From NCBI GenBank assembly GCA_020633465.1, contig JACKDN010000014.1, positions 1 to 64,000 on the forward strand: 64,000 bases of DNA. The letters run 5' to 3'. The translations under genes and the position numbers were made by a program. The notes under the pieces were generated by a model that ran no database searches, was not told the origin of the DNA, and was given only the letters and a program-made list of their open reading frames with translations. This stretch comes from Myxococcales bacterium. GTDB lineage: Bacteria; Myxococcota_A; Bradymonadia; UBA7976; UBA1532. Numbering within the stretch: position 1 is the stretch's first letter; each line of letters begins with the position of its first letter. Shown here piece after piece: positions 63,092-64,000 of the stretch.

Positions 63092-64000
63092 ATGACCATC
63101 CCGCTGCTCGATCTCCAGGCTCAGCTCGCTCAGTACCGCGACGCCGCCCTCGAGGCCATCACCCGCGTCGTCGACAGCCAGCACTTCATCATGGGCCCCG
63201 AGGTGAAGGCCTTCGAGGCCGAGCTGGCGGCCTACCTCGAGCTGCCCGTCGCGCTGGGCGTGTCATCGGGCACCGACGCCCTGCTCGCCTGCCTGATGGC
63301 GATGGAGATCGGCCCGGGCGACGAGGTCGTCACGACGCCCTTCAGCTTCTTCGCCACCGCGGGCGTCGTCTCGCGCCTCGGCGCGCGGCCGGTCTTCGCG
63401 GACATCGATCCGGCCACCTTCAACCTCACCGAGGCCGGCGTGCGCGCGGCGATCGGGCCCAACACCCGCGCGGTGATCCCGGTGCACCTGTTCGGGCAGA
63501 TCTGCGATCTGGGCGACTTCTACGACGACGCCGACCGCCCGGTGGTGGTCGAGGACGCCGCGCAGGCGCAGGGCGCCAAGCTGCGCGGCAAGCACACGGG
63601 GCACTTCGGCGAGTACACCTGCATCAGCTTCTTCCCGGCGAAGAACCTGGGCGCCTTCGGCGACGCCGGCGGCGTGGCCTGCCGCGATCGCGCGCGGGCC
63701 GAGCGGGTGAGCATCATGCGGCTGCACGGCAGCAAGCCCAAGTACCACCACCACTTCGTCGGCGGGAACTTCCGGCTCGACGCCCTGCAGGCGGCGGTGC
63801 TGCGGGTGAAGCTGCCGCTGCTGGACGGCTGGGCCGCGGCGCGGCGCGCCAACGCGGCCCGCTACGACGCGCTGCTGGCCGACTCGGGGCTGGTCGAGCG
63901 CGGCCTGATCACGCCCCCGACCGTGCTGCCCGACAGCGAGCACGTCTTCAACCAGTACGTCGTGCGGGCGAAGGATCGCGACGGGCTGGCCGCGCACCTC
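63092..64000 (+). CDS. DegT/DnrJ/EryC1/StrS-family aminotransferase (3' partial)
   Basis: The frame is open from the ATG at 63092 to the window edge with exactly 303 codons, so the C-terminus is missing. It has the family N-terminus IPLLDLQAQLAQYRDA, the helix QHFIMGPEVKAFEAELAAYL, the PLP-binding VEDAAQAQGA, and Lys184 in SFFPAKNLGAFGDAGG. The His-rich HGSKPKYHHHFVGGNFR segment follows. DegT enzymes transfer an amino group to keto-sugars for LPS, exopolysaccharide or glycan synthesis (QdtB, WbpE, PglE types). It begins 25 bases after the HCCA-like stop, but common function is not obvious. Downstream genes would show the sugar pathway. Confidence 0.92.
   Translation, partial: MTIPLLDLQAQLAQYRDAALEAITRVVDSQHFIMGPEVKAFEAELAAYLELPVALGVSSGTDALLACLMAMEIGPGDEVVTTPFSFFATAGVVSRLGARPVFADIDPATFNLTEAGVRAAIGPNTRAVIPVHLFGQICDLGDFYDDADRPVVVEDAAQAQGAKLRGKHTGHFGEYTCISFFPAKNLGAFGDAGGVACRDRARAERVSIMRLHGSKPKYHHHFVGGNFRLDALQAAVLRVKLPLLDGWAAARRANAARYDALLADSGLVERGLITPPTVLPDSEHVFNQYVVRAKDRDGLAAHL

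Overview
The window reads as chromosomal DNA of a very G+C-rich Gram-negative bacterium, most likely a member of the Myxococcota (former Deltaproteobacteria). By eye G+C is above 70% with strong G/C at third codon positions. The gene content fits: many lipoproteins with Cys-rich repeats, MopE-like Cys/Asp repeats, GGxPGAGG linkers, an AgmX/PglI-like domain, a membrane-anchored Ser/Thr kinase, a GldA/GldFG-type ABC system and TPR proteins. The taxonomic call is inference; there is no rRNA in the window. I saw no tRNA, CRISPR array, insertion sequence, phage or integrase gene. No gene-free stretch exceeds 300 bases; the longest gaps are 36866-37072, 46242-46435 and 56105-56279.

Layout. 1-8.3 kb: a TPR/ATPase sensor protein cut by the window edge with an atypical receiver, a small secreted protein, an OmpR-type response regulator with its sensor kinase, a YfbK-like VWA lipoprotein and another lipoprotein. 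8.3-15.7 kb: an alpha/beta hydrolase, a Cys-rich lipoprotein, a four-gene minus-strand chain with 4-base overlaps (Mpo1-like protein, membrane/coil protein, RluA-RlmI fusion, TPR protein), then two plus-strand lipoproteins (ExbD-like and AgmX/PglI-like). 15.7-21.6 kb: a cyclic-nucleotide-binding protein, AI-2E family transporter and HtrA protease operon, a HEAT protein, a SprA-related metalloprotease and a codon-atypical orphan gene. 21.6-27.6 kb: an omega-amidase/transaminase pair, an extensin-like lipoprotein, a membrane protein, and cysK with a flavin reductase-like gene. 27.6-33.2 kb: a MoxR-DUF58-transglutaminase operon headed by a coiled-coil DUF2325-like gene.

33.3-46.2 kb: a giant MopE-repeat protein, the ABC ATPase, permease-GldG fusion and DUF4340 operon, a PrsW-like protease, and a kinase, gluQ and MscS-like operon. 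46.4-56.1 kb: two tandem paralogous IPT-type lipoproteins, a thrombospondin-like/MopE lipoprotein, GreB, a mini-lipoprotein, and two neighbouring secreted proteins that share a C-terminal module, one carrying a BNR-type beta-propeller. 56.3-64 kb: a small ORF, cysDN (CysN carries a degenerate APS-kinase-like tail), a DMT-like permease, a GAF protein with a dihydrouridine synthase, an internally duplicated HCCA-isomerase protein, and a DegT-family aminotransferase running off the right edge.

Most operons use ATGA or GTGA four-base stop/start overlaps, so translational coupling is probable. Seven genes are broken by single-base frameshifts that fall in G/C homopolymers or low-complexity repeats. 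The simplest reading is consensus error in the assembly rather than seven pseudogenes, so those genes are annotated over their full span with the suspected breakpoint given.
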